Shown piece after piece: positions 23,841 through 34,793 of a stretch of DNA of 64,000 nucleotides (its first letter is position 1; each line of letters opens with the position of its first letter). Position numbers and translations under genes: made by a program. The stretch covers positions 4,851,882 through 4,915,881 of the forward strand of contig NW_003314261.1 of NCBI RefSeq assembly GCF_000143415.4, written 5' to 3'. The stretch is from Selaginella moellendorffii (taxonomy: Eukaryota; Streptophyta; Lycopodiopsida; Selaginellales; Selaginellaceae). Under the pieces are notes generated by a model. That model saw only the letters and a program-made list of their open reading frames with translations. It did not search any database and was not told where the DNA came from.

Positions 23841-25620
23841 AGTCTGCGGAGCCCACAAGAAGCAAACGAATCAAAACCACCACCAAGTGAACAGTAAGAA
23901 ACTACCTAGCTATGGAAGCTCCAAAGCGGAAAAACAAAATGGAAAAGAGGATAAAACACTCCACTCACTGTCTCACCTTGCGACGCGAATCAGCTCCCTG
24001 CTGCATAGCGTGATGCCCTGTAAGGGATTGCTGCAAGCGCAGGTGGCGCTGAGATCCGGAATTGTTTGGCCCAGACGAGGCCTCTGCTGGAGGAGGAGAA
24101 TTGTCAACTTGAGCCAAGCGCCGATTGATCCAATGCCGAAAACCCTCTAAGAGGGTGCCACCCATGTGCTGCCCAGCAATGCCGCGACGCAAGAGCAAGC
24201 ATCCAGTGATGATCCACCGCAGCGGCCCCTCAATCCCCAGGCTTCCCACAAAACATCCTTGTTCTTGACAGCGCTAGCTTCCACAAGCTGGGAATTCCCA
24301 AATCGCGGCACCCCCCTCGTGTCCCAGATAGAAGAATTCTGGCAATTCGGCGATGGCAACCGGCAGCGGCAACAGCAGGTATCGAACCCCTCCGCCGCTT
24401 GTCTCATCCCCACGCCCTAATCCCGGATTCCCCCAAAATGCAGCTCCTCCCTCGCCCCAGCCGCCGCAAGATCCCTGCGCCGCCCCGAAATATCGATCTC
24501 CCTGCTCGGCCCTAGCCCCGGATCACCAGATCGTGGCACAGCGCCCTCGCCGGCGCCAGATCGAGCGCCACCATACCTATCGCAGACGCGCCGAGGCCAG
24601 CCGCGATCTACCTAGAGCTCGCGAGGCGCCAGATCAAGCACTCGCCCACCGACGACGCGACGCGCACAAAGAAATGGAAGATGAACGACACACCACCACA
24701 GCCAAAGCATAAGAAAGAGAGAGGAAGAAAAAAAGGGCAGTAAATCGATTACTTGCCTTTTTTTACTACCACCGTAACACGTGACCTACCTTTTTAAATT
24801 CCATGCTGGCCATCCGACGGCCCTGGCGCCTGCCACCTCCGCGCGCGATTCACCCCGAGCGTCGATAGGAAAATCGTGTCTTTTTACCAATTTACGAATT
24901 AATCATTGATGCCGAAGCAACGGCCACGATGAACGCTTGTGGTGGAATGGGCAGGCCGGGGTTGACAACGCTCCCAACTGATTGGTTAGCTGCAAAACAT
25001 GGCTTTATCGCTGGAGCCACTCACTCTCGCACAACTTACAACTTTTTTTTATATTTCAGGTCAAAATTTTCGGACATTCAAACCATTGCTTTTGTGACTT
25101 GATTTGGGTGCAGGATCCAATCCAAGCCTCCCAATGGCACCAAAACACAAAGGTTTGCGCACCCAAATGTGGAGAATTCCATTTCTTGGCTTTCCAGGCA
25201 TGCCATAAGTTGCTTTAAAGAGGCGTTAAACCCTCTTGGTTTTGGAGAGGGACGCGCGACCAAAGCTCCTCACAGGGCTGCATTGCAACAACCCTTCGCA
25301 AGGAAAGAAAAAACTGCCAAAGTTTTGCTGGAAATTCAAGAGTGTTGCACTTGCTTTCCGAGACAATCCAGAAACTTGTGGTACTCTTGCTGCGTGTCTG
25401 GCTTTGAGAAGTCCAGGTGCGGCAGAGTTTTCAGCATGTGCTGCTCTTTTATAAAAACAGCATGGTGGTTGTGAGGAATAGAATCCAGATTTCCATTCCC
25501 ATTTTGTGTTTCAAAAACTTTATAGTTGCGATTCAATGAACAAAGAACAGCTAGCTCAGGAGAAGCATATACATATAAATCACACCAATCTTGGCTAGTG
25601 CCACTTAATAGACTAGCAAG
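23841..25620. other. MAPK upstream region and intergenic DNA
   Basis: About 1.8 kb without a supported gene. 23850-24720 is GC-rich and probably holds the MAPK 5' leader and promoter. A plus-strand frame at 24353-24712 (MATGSGNSRYRTPPPLVSSP...) is Pro/Arg-rich with no family resemblance. From about 24760 the composition shifts toward AT. Confidence 0.4.
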
Positions 25621-26660
25621 CAATTATCTTGTTGGCATTTCAGTTTTCTTTAATAAACTAATGGCAATATGCTTAGATTGGTAAATTTTGATAAATTAGC
25701 AAAGTAAGTAAAACAATATTCTTCTGTATTCAAAAGTTGTTTTTTTTCTTGGAACTTTTCTTAACCCTGTTTGAGGAATCTTTAATTTATTAATTTAGGA
25801 TTTTTACTCTACTTTAACTCTTCTTAAACAAGTTAACTCAATATATAGTTTGAACAACAAGATCAAAAGATATTTGTGCAAAATACTTTTAATGCTTTCA
25901 TTTTTTGTTTAGTTGTGTTTGATTACTATTATACATTAACTAATTTATAAAAAATAACTTTAATTAATTTTTATGGTGTTAACTAGATTATCTTTTTTTA
26001 ATAATATTTTATAAATAATCATTACAACTGATTTTTTAGATTAAAAGATTATACTAGAAATTTTATAACCTTTATCTATAAATATAAAATAATAAATGTT
26101 AAGAATTTTTACATAAAATTTATAATGTTTTCAAAATTAAAATTATTCTTTAATTATTTTCTAATTTTTACATTTTTTTTATGATTTTTTAAATTAAAAC
26201 TCCCATAAACCCAATAAATTTAACTGAGATAAAATATTTAATAAAAAAGTGGTATAGGTATAGTGGCAAAGGCCTTTATGAATGACAAAAAATCATATTT
26301 ATAATAATGAAATAAGTTATATTAATTATGTTTGTATAAGATATACTAATGAATCATTTTTCATTTAGTTAATTTTTATTTTTATCACTTTTAGATTGGA
26401 GTTTTTTATATTTATTAATTAATTTTTATTTTATTTTTTATATTTTAATTATTAAATATGTGATAGATTATAAATCCACTAGCTATATCATTTGCAATTG
26501 TGAAAGTACAATAGTATCTAAACATTTTTTAAATAAATTGGCTTATAATTTTTAAAACATATGTGCCAAGATTTGAAGAATAAGAAAAAAAAAATTCTTA
26601 GCAATTCTCCACTATTAGTTAGTTAAGTACATTCTATTTTATGCTATTTTGACAATTTAG
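25621..26660. other. Extreme AT-rich island
   Basis: About 1 kb of A/T runs with stop codons in every frame and very few G or C, sharply different from the surrounding GC-balanced DNA. No gene, terminal repeat or RNA could be recognised. Confidence 0.85.
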
Positions 26661-27054
26661 ATTTTAGATTACAGTATTAGCATCAGCAGTCAAAGCAAAG
26701 ACAAAACTAAGAGGAGCAAACAATGCCACTAAAGCCAAGAGCCATGAAGACACACAAGCCAGTGGCCACTGCCAAGAAATGATAATAAGGCATTGCTTGA
26801 CAAGGATCAAGCTATCTAATTCAATGGCAAGAAACAGCAATGCTGCTGGAGCAAACAAAAAGAAGGTAGGAGCAACCAAAAAGGAAGACAAAGATGTTTT
26901 TGCGAATGCTCTAGCTGCTGAGAAGATTGTGTGAAGGAGGCTGCAAAGAGGAAGAAGATGAGACAGTGGCAGTGGAGCATGCTGGAGCGGCGATGAAGAG
27001 ATGAGATCAAAGAAGAATGTTGAAGCAAGCGATGCAAGAGCGGTGTGAGAACAA
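26661..27054. other. Unassigned segment beside AT island
   Basis: Purine-rich on the plus strand. A minus frame (26664-27071) encodes a hydrophobic stretch and a plus frame at about 26824-26935 a Lys/Ala-rich one; neither resembles a known protein. Possibly decayed mobile DNA, but no diagnostic motif is seen. Confidence 0.3.
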
Positions 27055-27163
27055 GAGACAAAGCGACCCATTCAAATAAAGGGGGAGAGAAAGAGTAAAA
27101 ACAAGGAATAGAGAGCTTTGCGCTGTGAGCTATAGCGTTGAGTCAGTCTGGCTGGCATCTCTG
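27055..27163 (+). repeat. Inverted copy of extensin upstream region (arm A)
   Basis: A 76-base core (27088-27163) matches the reverse complement of the extensin upstream region (28969-29044) with five mismatches, all transitions. A further block (27055-27065) matches 29045-29056, with about 22 extra bases between the blocks in this arm. The arms flank the extensin gene as an inverted repeat. Confidence 0.88.
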
Positions 27164-27714
27164 AAAAGGAGCAAAGTGGAAGTAGTGCTTGATCCCGAAC
27201 CAACATGTGAGTATATAGTAAACGGGGGCTATTATTTTAATGATCGCAACCTTTCTTTTTGCTTTTCACAGAACGCCGGGAGATTCCAAGCACCAACTTC
27301 TTCACAATCCAGGCCTGGCTGTATATGCTATAAATTTACAAACTATTCTATACATGCAGCTGCCCTTCATCAGGTTTTCTTCATCCATTCTTTTATGGAG
27401 CACAGAGACAGAGCAATGGAAGCCTCTAGCGTCCAGAAGATAAAATCTCCTAGGCAAACTCTGGCTTTATGCTCAGCTGGAAAATCCTTGAGCATGACTT
27501 CGAAAGGTTTCGAGAAAAATTTCGAGATGGAAGGTAATAGCACCACCTATGGGAAAGAAAATCAATAGAAACATATCTAGACAGCGGCTCTCGCTGACGC
27601 AGCCAAGACTATAACTACGGGCAAAAGCCACAAACGTTCATTAATGCACATCATCCGATAACACTGACTCAAATCCGCAACACTAGAAGCTCATCGTCCT
27701 TATGCTTCGTCGAA
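27164..27714. other. Extensin downstream region
   Basis: 550 bases between repeat arm A and the extensin stop. A plus-strand frame (27125-27568) starts inside arm A and shows no recognisable product. Confidence 0.35.
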
Positions 27715-28674
27715 TCAATAGTAAGATGGAGGAGGAGGAGAGCTATAGTAATACACGGGCGGAGGTGGTGGCGAGCTATAGACGTACGGAGGTGGCGGCG
27801 ATGGCGACGGTGGTGGAGGGGACATGTATACGTATGGTGGTGGTGGGGACGGTGATGGCGGAGGTGGAGACTTGTAGATATACGGTGGTGGAGGGGATGG
27901 AGAGGGCGGTGGCGGCGACTTGTAGTAGTATGGAGGAGGTGGCGATGGAGATGGCGGGGGTGGAGATTGGTATACGTATGGTGGTGGCGGAGATGGTGAA
28001 GGTGGTGGCGGGGATTTGTATACATATGGCGGAGGTGGTGATGGGGATGGTGGTGGCGGAGATTTGTACACATAAGGAGGTGGCGGGGATGGAGATGGAG
28101 GCGGTGGAGACTTATACACATAAGGCGGAGGTGGGGATGGAGATGGAGGCGGCGGCGATTTGTAAACATACGGCGGTGGTGGCGAGGGAGATGGCGGAGG
28201 TGGCGAGCTGTAAACATATGGAGGAGGCCGCGAGGGAGATGGCGGTGGCGGGGATTGATACACATACGAGGGAGATGGAGGTGGCGGAGATTTGTATACG
28301 TACGGGGGTGGCGGAGAGGGAGATGGCGGCGGCGGCGACTTATAGACATATGGAGGTGGCGGAGACGGAGATGGCGGAGGAGGAGATTTATAAATGTAAG
28401 GAGGAGGCGGAGATGGAGATGGTGGCGGCGGTGATATATAGACGTATGGTGGTGGCGGCGAAGGAGACGGCGGAGGGGGCGATTTGTAGATGTACGGAGG
28501 AGGCGGCGACGGGGATGGCGGAGGCGGCGACTTGTACACATAAGGCGGCGGCGGTGAGGAGTAATCGTAATTCGCGCTCACCACATTAATCTCTCCCAAT
28601 GCCGCGATTGTCACCAGTGCTAGAGCCCATCCCAGGGCGATCGAGCTGTGGGAAGCCATCAATCTGGTCCCCAT
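27715..28674 (-). CDS. Extensin (Hyp-rich cell-wall glycoprotein)
   Basis: Structural wall protein; Ser-Pro(4) blocks are normally hydroxylated and arabinosylated, and the YVY motifs allow Tyr cross-links. Intronless, 319 residues from ATG 28674; a second Met (28659, MASHSSIALGW) gives a more compact signal peptide ending near VVSA/NYDYSS. The body is about 16 copies of a 16-residue unit, SPPPPSPSPPPPYVYK, with YIYK, YYYK and YVYQ variants. One copy is shortened (SPPPPSPSYVYQ) and one carries SPSRPPPYVYS. The C-terminus is VYYYSSPPPPSYY. TATAAAT on the minus strand near 28958-28964 is the promoter TATA box. Peroxidase at 36.5 kb is of the class that can cross-link such proteins. Confidence 0.96.
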   Translation of the reverse strand: MGTRLMASHSSIALGWALALVTIAALGEINVVSANYDYSSPPPPYVYKSPPPPSPSPPPPYIYKSPPPPSPSPPPPYVYISPPPPSPSPPPPYIYKSPPPPSPSPPPPYVYKSPPPPSPSPPPPYVYKSPPPPSPSYVYQSPPPPSPSRPPPYVYSSPPPPSPSPPPPYVYKSPPPPSPSPPPPYVYKSPPPPSPSPPPPYVYKSPPPPSPSPPPPYVYKSPPPPSPSPPPPYVYQSPPPPSPSPPPPYYYKSPPPPSPSPPPPYIYKSPPPPSPSPPPPYVYMSPPPPSPSPPPPYVYSSPPPPPVYYYSSPPPPSYY

Positions 28675-28957
28675 TTTGCCGGAAGATCGAGCTCGCAAAA
28701 TCCCCCTGTTCTCCTTATCTTTTTTCCGTCTTTCCTATGCTGGAATGATCGATCTCACTGATTGAAAGCCTCGCAGAGAATTGAGATCTAGAATCGCCGG
28801 TGCTGCTGGTGGTGCGATCGGATCGGATTGGAGCAGCCAGCGAGCGACGCGACGAGCGATTGAGGGATGCTCCTCAATCTAGAGCAGTGAAGAGCTCTCG
28901 AGACGAAGAGCTCGAGGAGGAGCAAAGAGATGAGGGATGAGAGTGAGTGGAGTGGAG

Positions 28958-28964
28958 ATTTATA
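28958..28964 (-). promoter_or_regulatory. Extensin TATA box
   Basis: TATAAAT on the minus strand, about 285 bases before the start codon, immediately downstream (in gene sense) of repeat arm B. Confidence 0.55.
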
Positions 28965-28968
28965 GTGC

Positions 28969-29058
28969 CAGAGATGCCAGCCAGACTGACTCAATGCTGT
29001 AGCTCACAACGCAAAGCTCTTTATTTCTTGTTTTTACTCTTTCTCGCTTTGTCTCTCC
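28969..29058 (-). repeat. Extensin upstream repeat (arm B)
   Basis: Partner of the inverted copy at 27055-27163. It lies just upstream of the extensin TATA box, so the repeated element is probably promoter sequence. Confidence 0.88.
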
Positions 29059-30473
29059 TCTTTCTCACGCTGCGCTTACGCGGGCAATCCACAGTAAATC
29101 TTCCAGGACAGAAAAGAAAATGGAGGAACCAACTACGTGTTTTGCTACGTTGATTTTTTTATCCATGCGAGTAAGTTCTTACGTATCAATCCAAAGCCGA
29201 GTGAATTTACCGGGTCAGAGTTTAAAGAGTGTTGGGTCGAATCTCAGTACATCCTACTGCGGGTACTGCCCGCTACGATCAAGCTGCCAAAGTTACGCGG
29301 TGACTTTTTGTTTCGTTCTCTTGAAATCGATTCATCCCTACTGCCTATTCCCCGCCGGAGCTTCGTTTTCACTCGCGGAGAGGTTATTTATTCTTGGAAA
29401 GCCTTGAATGCCTGAAAACAACCACAAAAAGTGTGATTATCAAAAAATGAAAAAAAATAAAAAGAAAAGAAAAAGTAAAGGCAAAGAGGATCAAGACCAC
29501 GGGCTGCGATTTTCCTCTTTTCTGCCCAGGCATCAACATCAGCAGGAGTTGCATGCACGCTATCTGGAAAACTCTGAAAACTTTCTAGCAAAAGCAGTTA
29601 AGTTCTAGTCTCCAACAAGAAACATTTGATGCAATCGTAGCCTCGCTGGAGTGAATCCCACCACCCTTGAAACCATCAAAGTTGACGAGCGTGAGATTGC
29701 TGCCGATCTTCGTGCAGTTGACACATACGCGAAGACAGTACAAACATTATACTACCAAACAATAAGAAGAAGAAGAAGAAGATCTACGCGCTTGCGGCAT
29801 GCATGCCATGCCAAGGTAAAAGGACAAAAGCTGATGCGAGGAGTATAAAGGGGAATTCACAAACCCCACCTATATTCTGTTAAAACGCGGGGGGCTGTCT
29901 CATGGATGGATTCCAGAGGGATCATCACTGTTCACTCATGAGTTCACTCCAGCTCATGGGGCTTATAACTAACCTCCGTGTGGAAACAAACTTGGACTCC
30001 AGCAAAGTGCTTCCTCCACTCCCAGCCAGCAGCTTGTAATTCATGGCTTGGCTCTTTTGGGCTTTCCGGAGTTTGGTATGCGTCCAGCGGACGTGTTCGT
30101 AAAGTATATTCCGGGACTTCATCTCCAACGAGAGCCTTCATCTCTAACTAGGACGAGATCTGAAATGGAAAAACCTGTTGAGCTACGGGAATCCAAGAAA
30201 GGGGAGCTGAAAGCAAATGCACGATTGCAAGTGGGGCGAAGAGATTCCGTGGTGGCCCGAGTGTCGCGAAAGCTCCGCCAACTTTTACGGAAGAATCAAA
30301 GACGACCTGAAGTTTATCTCGAACTTGTTTCCACTTAAAGCTTCTATTTCTTTTAGTTCGCATTTTGCACAACTACCCCGAAGACAAGAAAACTTCGCTT
30401 TTGAATGCATTATAGGATAATCTCACCAAAGGAAAAGGAGGCCGGAACGATTTGATGGAACCCATCGATTCAG
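29059..30473. other. Intergenic, 1.4 kb
   Basis: Extensin distal promoter and the region beyond the CRR1-like 3' end. Several short frames on both strands have no coding signature. (GAA)n-like purine runs occur near 29765-29785. Confidence 0.4.
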
Positions 30474-31849
30474 TCATAGTATTTTTTCTAGCCCATAGAC
30501 AAGAGACTGCGAAAAAGATCAAACGATAACCATGAGATTTGGCAAATTCGTCCTTTTACCTGAAGCCTGATAACTCGTCGAATGGCAACCAAGAGCCCAG
30601 GCATGAGAGCCTTAACATCTGTTATATCGTGCCTCAGAGAAAACACCTGTGGAAAGTGGTGAGAAACTTTCGCAAGGTATGAGTATGAGAACAAATTACC
30701 TCTCCTGGGCCTGAAAGGCTTACGGCGAGGCTTGAAATGAATCCAGGTGAAACCATACTGTGGATCCTAATTCCATCGTCTACGAGCTCGCCTCTTGCCT
30801 TCACGAACAAGGACAGTGAAGACTAAGAAATCTAAATGAATAAAAAATGAAGAACACTGGACTTTACCGGATGTTCTTTGGAGAAATCGGAGTCGTTGTA
30901 AACGCGCCCCATGCCGGTCATGCTCTTTGCAACTCTGAGAGCCTCCGAAGAAGGATAAACGTTCTACATACAAAGCAAGGAAGATCTCAACCATGTAAAC
31001 TTTGAAAGAGGTGGCAAACCTTGGCGCTCTGCTGGGACTCAACTATGTCGACGTGACTGTAGTGGAAAGACGCAGCAATGGCCGCTTCCTGAAGAAGAAC
31101 AGCTCCAATCGAAAGCGTTGGTGCGATGACACAGCCCTGCAAGTCAGGCACACGCTGAGACATAGATAGAGAAGCAAAGGACGGAGAAACTCCACAGCTT
31201 AACTCACCACATCTCACCATGCTGGCCTTTTCGCAAAATGTGATAAGCTGCGAGACGACGTCCAAATCCACACCTGGCACCGCAACCACGCTCCTCATCC
31301 CAAACGCTGTCGCTTGTCTTACATTCTCGAGGACCTCGGATGCCTCCGAGAAGTCGACCACTACTCCGGTTGGACGCGACTGTGGAAAGAATACCACATA
31401 TAAAACTTACGAAATGGAAATGCTATACTCTAACTTGAGACAGAGAGCCCAAGACCGTGACGAGATTGTTGGACACTGGTACTTCTAGTGCTTCCAATCC
31501 GGCAACCTGATAATGTAGCTCCCTATAAGACTCTAGAGAAAGAAAGAGAAAAAAAGGAAAGCTTTACCTCACCGACGTCTTCGCCAACACGTATTGTGTC
31601 AATAGCTCCGGCAACTTCCATTCCTCGGGATTTCGAGATTGCTGCAATGGCAGCCTTGCCAATGTCTTTGCAAGCACCACTTACAATCACCTGAGCAAGG
31701 AACCGTGAAACCAACGAGAAAGGAAAATGGAAAGAACCAACCTTGATATTGGAGGATGAAGATTTCGCGCCTTGGGCCGTAGAGGCAGAGATTAAAACTC
31801 CGGGTCTAGCCTTCCACTCGAGTCCCAAGCTGCAGCACACCATAGCCAT
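30474..31849 (-). CDS. CRR1: Dihydrodipicolinate reductase-like protein, CRR1 type, chloroplast
   Basis: In Arabidopsis CRR1 is needed to assemble the chloroplast NADH dehydrogenase-like complex; it descends from DapB of lysine synthesis. Nine exons: 31849-31742, 31690-31568, 31506-31435, 31379-31218, 31136-31020, 30963-30868, 30798-30700, 30646-30560 and 30506-30474, joining in phase to 298 residues. The Rossmann start is VIVSGACKDIGKAAIAAISK. Conserved blocks are GVVVDFSEASEVLENVRQAT, AFGMRSVVAVPG, GCVIAPTLSIGAVLLQEAAI, HSMVSPGF and HDITDVKALMPGLLVAIRRV, then the ending SLVYGLEKIL, where the family ends in LVYGLEKFL. The N-terminus is a short Ser/Ala-rich leader. True DapB is less similar, but a DapB role is not excluded. 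Confidence 0.9.
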
Positions 31850-32077
31850 AAGAGAGAAAGAGAACCAAACAACCTAAGCAACTGGATTCACTTAAACCGA
31901 AGAAAAAATCTCCAGCAAAGTGAAAGCGTAAAGAAACTGTTCCGTGAGCTTTAAACGTATGATCCATTCAAAGGAATGCCGAGAACATAGCGATCGATAA
32001 TCCTGGAAAAACTCCAGCAAACATTCTCAGTGAAGAACAAAGAAGAAGAAACGATGAAAAGAAGGATATGAATCAAC

Positions 32078-32574
32078 TCAAGCCGTCTGTGTTGCTGGCT
32101 GTGGCTTGCTAGACGCTGCCTGGACTGGGCTTGGAGCTGGAATCGGTGGCAAAGTCGTGCCGCCTCCCTTGTGAAGAACTCGAGCTTCCGGAGGCCCTGT
32201 CATGATCTGGCCACGCAGCGCCGCGGCGTAGCGATCGTTGATATCGCGCTTGTTCTTCACATCGTCCAGAAGCTCCTGGAGGCGATCTTTATTCACCTTT
32301 GACATGTCCTAGCGCAAGATCACAAGAAATATTGTCGAGCGATCGTCCAAGAAAGAATGCCGGCACTCACCGATGACACGCCCATGGGCCTCTGGCCAAG
32401 CTCCTTGTTGAGCTTCTCCTCATTGCGCCGCGACGCCCAGATGAATCCCTCGGCCACCACCCACGGCACCACGAGGCACGCTCCCATGAAGCCGGCGAAG
32501 AACACCTTGGACTCCCTGGTGCGCCATACGATGTGGCGCCAGAGAATTTGCCCTGCGTGGAGATCGCGATTCAT
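32078..32574 (-). CDS. Small single-pass membrane protein, conserved in plants
   Basis: Exons 32574-32371 and 32308-32078 give 144 residues. The N-terminal block LWRHIVWRTRESKVFFAGFM runs into a hydrophobic segment (ACLVVPWVVAEGFIW, about residues 31-46). After the intron comes a basic helical block (SKVNKDRLQELLDDVKNK) and DINDRYAAALRGQIMTG, then a Pro/Ala/Gln-rich tail. From memory, plants have a small family with the same WRYxxWRxRESxVF and NDRYxAALRG motifs, without an assigned function. It may be organellar. It is head to head with the PTST-like gene, only 102 bases between start codons. Confidence 0.82.
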
Positions 32575-32676
32575 CGCAATGCCGCTCTTTTCCCCTTCTC
32601 TGTTTTTAGGGTTCTTGGAGAAGATCCTTTAGGCATATTCCCGGACAAATACGAAATTAGGGTTCTTCGGAAGAAG
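32575..32676. promoter_or_regulatory. 102-bp bidirectional promoter
   Basis: Gap between two divergent start codons, with telo-box-type TTTTTAGGGTTC near 32604-32614 and ATTAGGGTTCTT near 32656. Both 5' leaders must overlap or be extremely short. Confidence 0.55.
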
Positions 32677-34653
32677 ATGGACGTCGCAGCTGTCGCTACG
32701 CCTTCTCCGAGCTTCTGGAGGCATGGCGCCGCTGGATCCGCTGGCGCCGCGGAGCTCCAGTTTAGGGGGTGCAAGAATGCGGGCCGGGAGCTCACGAAAT
32801 TGAGGGCATTTCTTTGCTCCAGCTCGATTCAGGATTCCAGGTGTGTGTTACTGTAGCTGTGCTTCTGATCGAAGAGGATTTTTAGGAGTAAGCCGTGGAA
32901 CGATGCGAATTTGGCGCGGGAGCTCCGGGAATTCATGGTAGCTAATGGACTTCCTTCTGATAAAGTTCCAAGTACAAAGGAGCTAGCGAGCAATGGACGG
33001 TATGCTTTGAGCGAAAGATTTTTCTTATGGATTTCCTTGTTCTTCCTCTAGCCAAGATCTTGCCAACGTTGTGAGACGCAGAGGCTACAAAGCCATCGCA
33101 CAGCTCTTAGCTTCGACTCCCGTCTCGAGCCAGCCTGTTGTTGGAAACATTGTGGATGAAAGTTGTGATGCTCTACAGCCGCAAGTCGAGAACGATGTTG
33201 TTCTTAACGGTTCTGCCAGGACAGAAGATGAAGAGAGAGCCAGCCATCACCAGCTTGAGTATCTCGATGTAATAAGGCCGCCTTCTCCAGATGTTCTTGG
33301 AGTAGATTCGAGCCAGGTCTTGGAAGAAAAAGCTGAGAAGTTCCTACGTACGGGAGAGTTCTCTTCGGATCAAGGTACATTCGTCTTCTAAATCCTCGAA
33401 GCACTAAAAACTCTTTCGTTCGATTTTGAGAAGAAAACGAGGCTTTAAGCACGACTGAAGAATCTGACAGCGAGGACGAAGCCTTGGAAATGGTTGCACT
33501 GAGAAAAGCAGCGCTGCTACGATCGAAGCTCACACCCTTCATCAGCTCCAGGTGAGCTTGCTTTTTTTGTTCTTATCTTTGTCATCTTGGTTTCCATCAG
33601 GGAGACGGTTTCTCAGGACGAACAAATAGCTAGCGAGAAACTATTTGCTACTACCAATAAAGTCCAAGATCTCTTAGAGGTGGGACTTCTACCTTTCTTT
33701 AGCTTCTGCATCAGCATTGACTGTCTTATGGGGGTGCTCTGCCATTGTTTGTAGAGAACAGGGAAAAGAAAATGATATTCAAGTGCAGGAGAAACAAACT
33801 CAGTTTAAACCGTTGTCTTCCGTGAATCCAGAAGGACAAGGGTCTTCAATCCCAGTCGAAGGACCAAGCTCCGGTGTTTTCAGAGGATCCGAAAGCAGCT
33901 TTGGTAAAACAATTGCTAAATTCTCATTTGATACTCAAATCTCAAGTAGGAAATGCGGGAGAAAGAGCTGAGCCTTTTATCGCGTGAACTGAACGAGGCC
34001 AAGGTGAAAGAATCAACGCTTATTATTTTTCAGTTCTAAAGAAAGAGTTTTCTCTTAATTCCAGGCACAACTCGCTTTGGTACAAGCCAAGACCACGGCA
34101 GAACTGTCCCAGGCTAAGCAAGCGTCCATGGAAAAGGACTTGCGACTCAGCGCTGCGGAGCATGCGCTGGCGAATCTAAAACAGGTACTACAAACTTCGA
34201 AAATTCTCTCCAGACATGACACGTTTAAGATTGTCAACGCAGGTGAAGATAGAGTGGTGGGGTGTAGCTTCCAAAGTCGAGCTCGCTGGAAGCTTCAATG
34301 GCTGGCAGCACTTTTTCGTGCTGGAGCCCGATCTTTCGTCCGAGATCGTCAAACCAGACGGATCAAGGTGAATTTATCACTGTCGGCTTGTTTCTCTTTT
34401 GCTAAACTCCAAGGTTTTTTTTCTAGAGGTCCGTTGTTGTGGGAGACCGAGCTATGGCTCTATCCTGGCGTGTACGAGGTAACGAGTTTCAAAAGTTCTC
34501 TTCGATCGATGATGGCTGATAAAAAGAAAACGTTTTCTTTCTTCTTTGGCCCAGATGAAGTTCGTCGTAGATGGCGAATGGCAAATAGATCATAGGCGAG
34601 AAGTATCGATGAAAAGCATGAACCAAAACAATATCCTCCGCGTGGAGCTGTGA
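32677..34653 (+). CDS. PTST2/PTST3-like protein, starch granule initiation
   Basis: PTST proteins bind glucans by a CBM48 domain and bring starch synthase to them in the plastid. Exons read: 32677-32840, 32886-32999, 33052-33374, 33431-33551, 33601-33679, from 33762, about 33951-34003, then several to 34653. The N-terminus is a Ser/Ala-rich transit peptide. A conserved plant block follows (KPWNDANLARELREFMVANG, DLANVVRRRGYKAIAQLL), then acidic linkers and a coiled coil (AQLALVQAKTTAELSQAKQA ... LANLKQ). The CBM48 is at the C-terminus (VKIEWWGVASKVELAGSFNG ... WETELWLYPGVYEMKFVVDG ... NNILRVEL). The junction between the exon starting at 33762 and the one containing EMREKELSLLSRELNEAK could not be made in phase with a good donor. 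Confidence 0.9.
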
Positions 34654-34793
34654 AACATAGAATGGCGTGGAATATTCGCCGGCATTGACGGGGTCCCGGC
34701 TCCTTGTGGGCGCGGCGGCATTCACATATAATGGGAAAAAACTAGGGCGGCTGTGATTCAATCGATCGATCGATCGAGGAAGCGGGAGAGGGA

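Noticed and set aside
24353-24712. Plus-strand 119-codon frame upstream of the MAPK
   Set aside because: Pro/Arg-rich, no family likeness, overlaps the probable MAPK leader. A real gene cannot be excluded but is not supported.
25621-26660. AT island as an organelle-DNA insertion
   Set aside because: No organelle gene or tRNA fragment is visible, and Selaginella-type organelle genomes are GC-rich.
26664-27071. 135-codon hydrophobic minus-strand frame next to the AT island
   Set aside because: Composition-driven Leu/Ser/Phe run starting inside the repeat arm; no transporter or other motif.
27669-28589. Two long frames (290 and 295 codons) overlapping the extensin gene
   Set aside because: They are other-frame readings of a 48-nt repeat with no stop in any frame. 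Their products are His/Arg/Leu or Met/Glu/Val monotony, whereas the extensin frame has a signal peptide and family motifs.
29059-30473. Possible small genes between extensin and the CRR1-like gene
   Set aside because: Frames of 60-96 codons on both strands lack coding bias or family resemblance.
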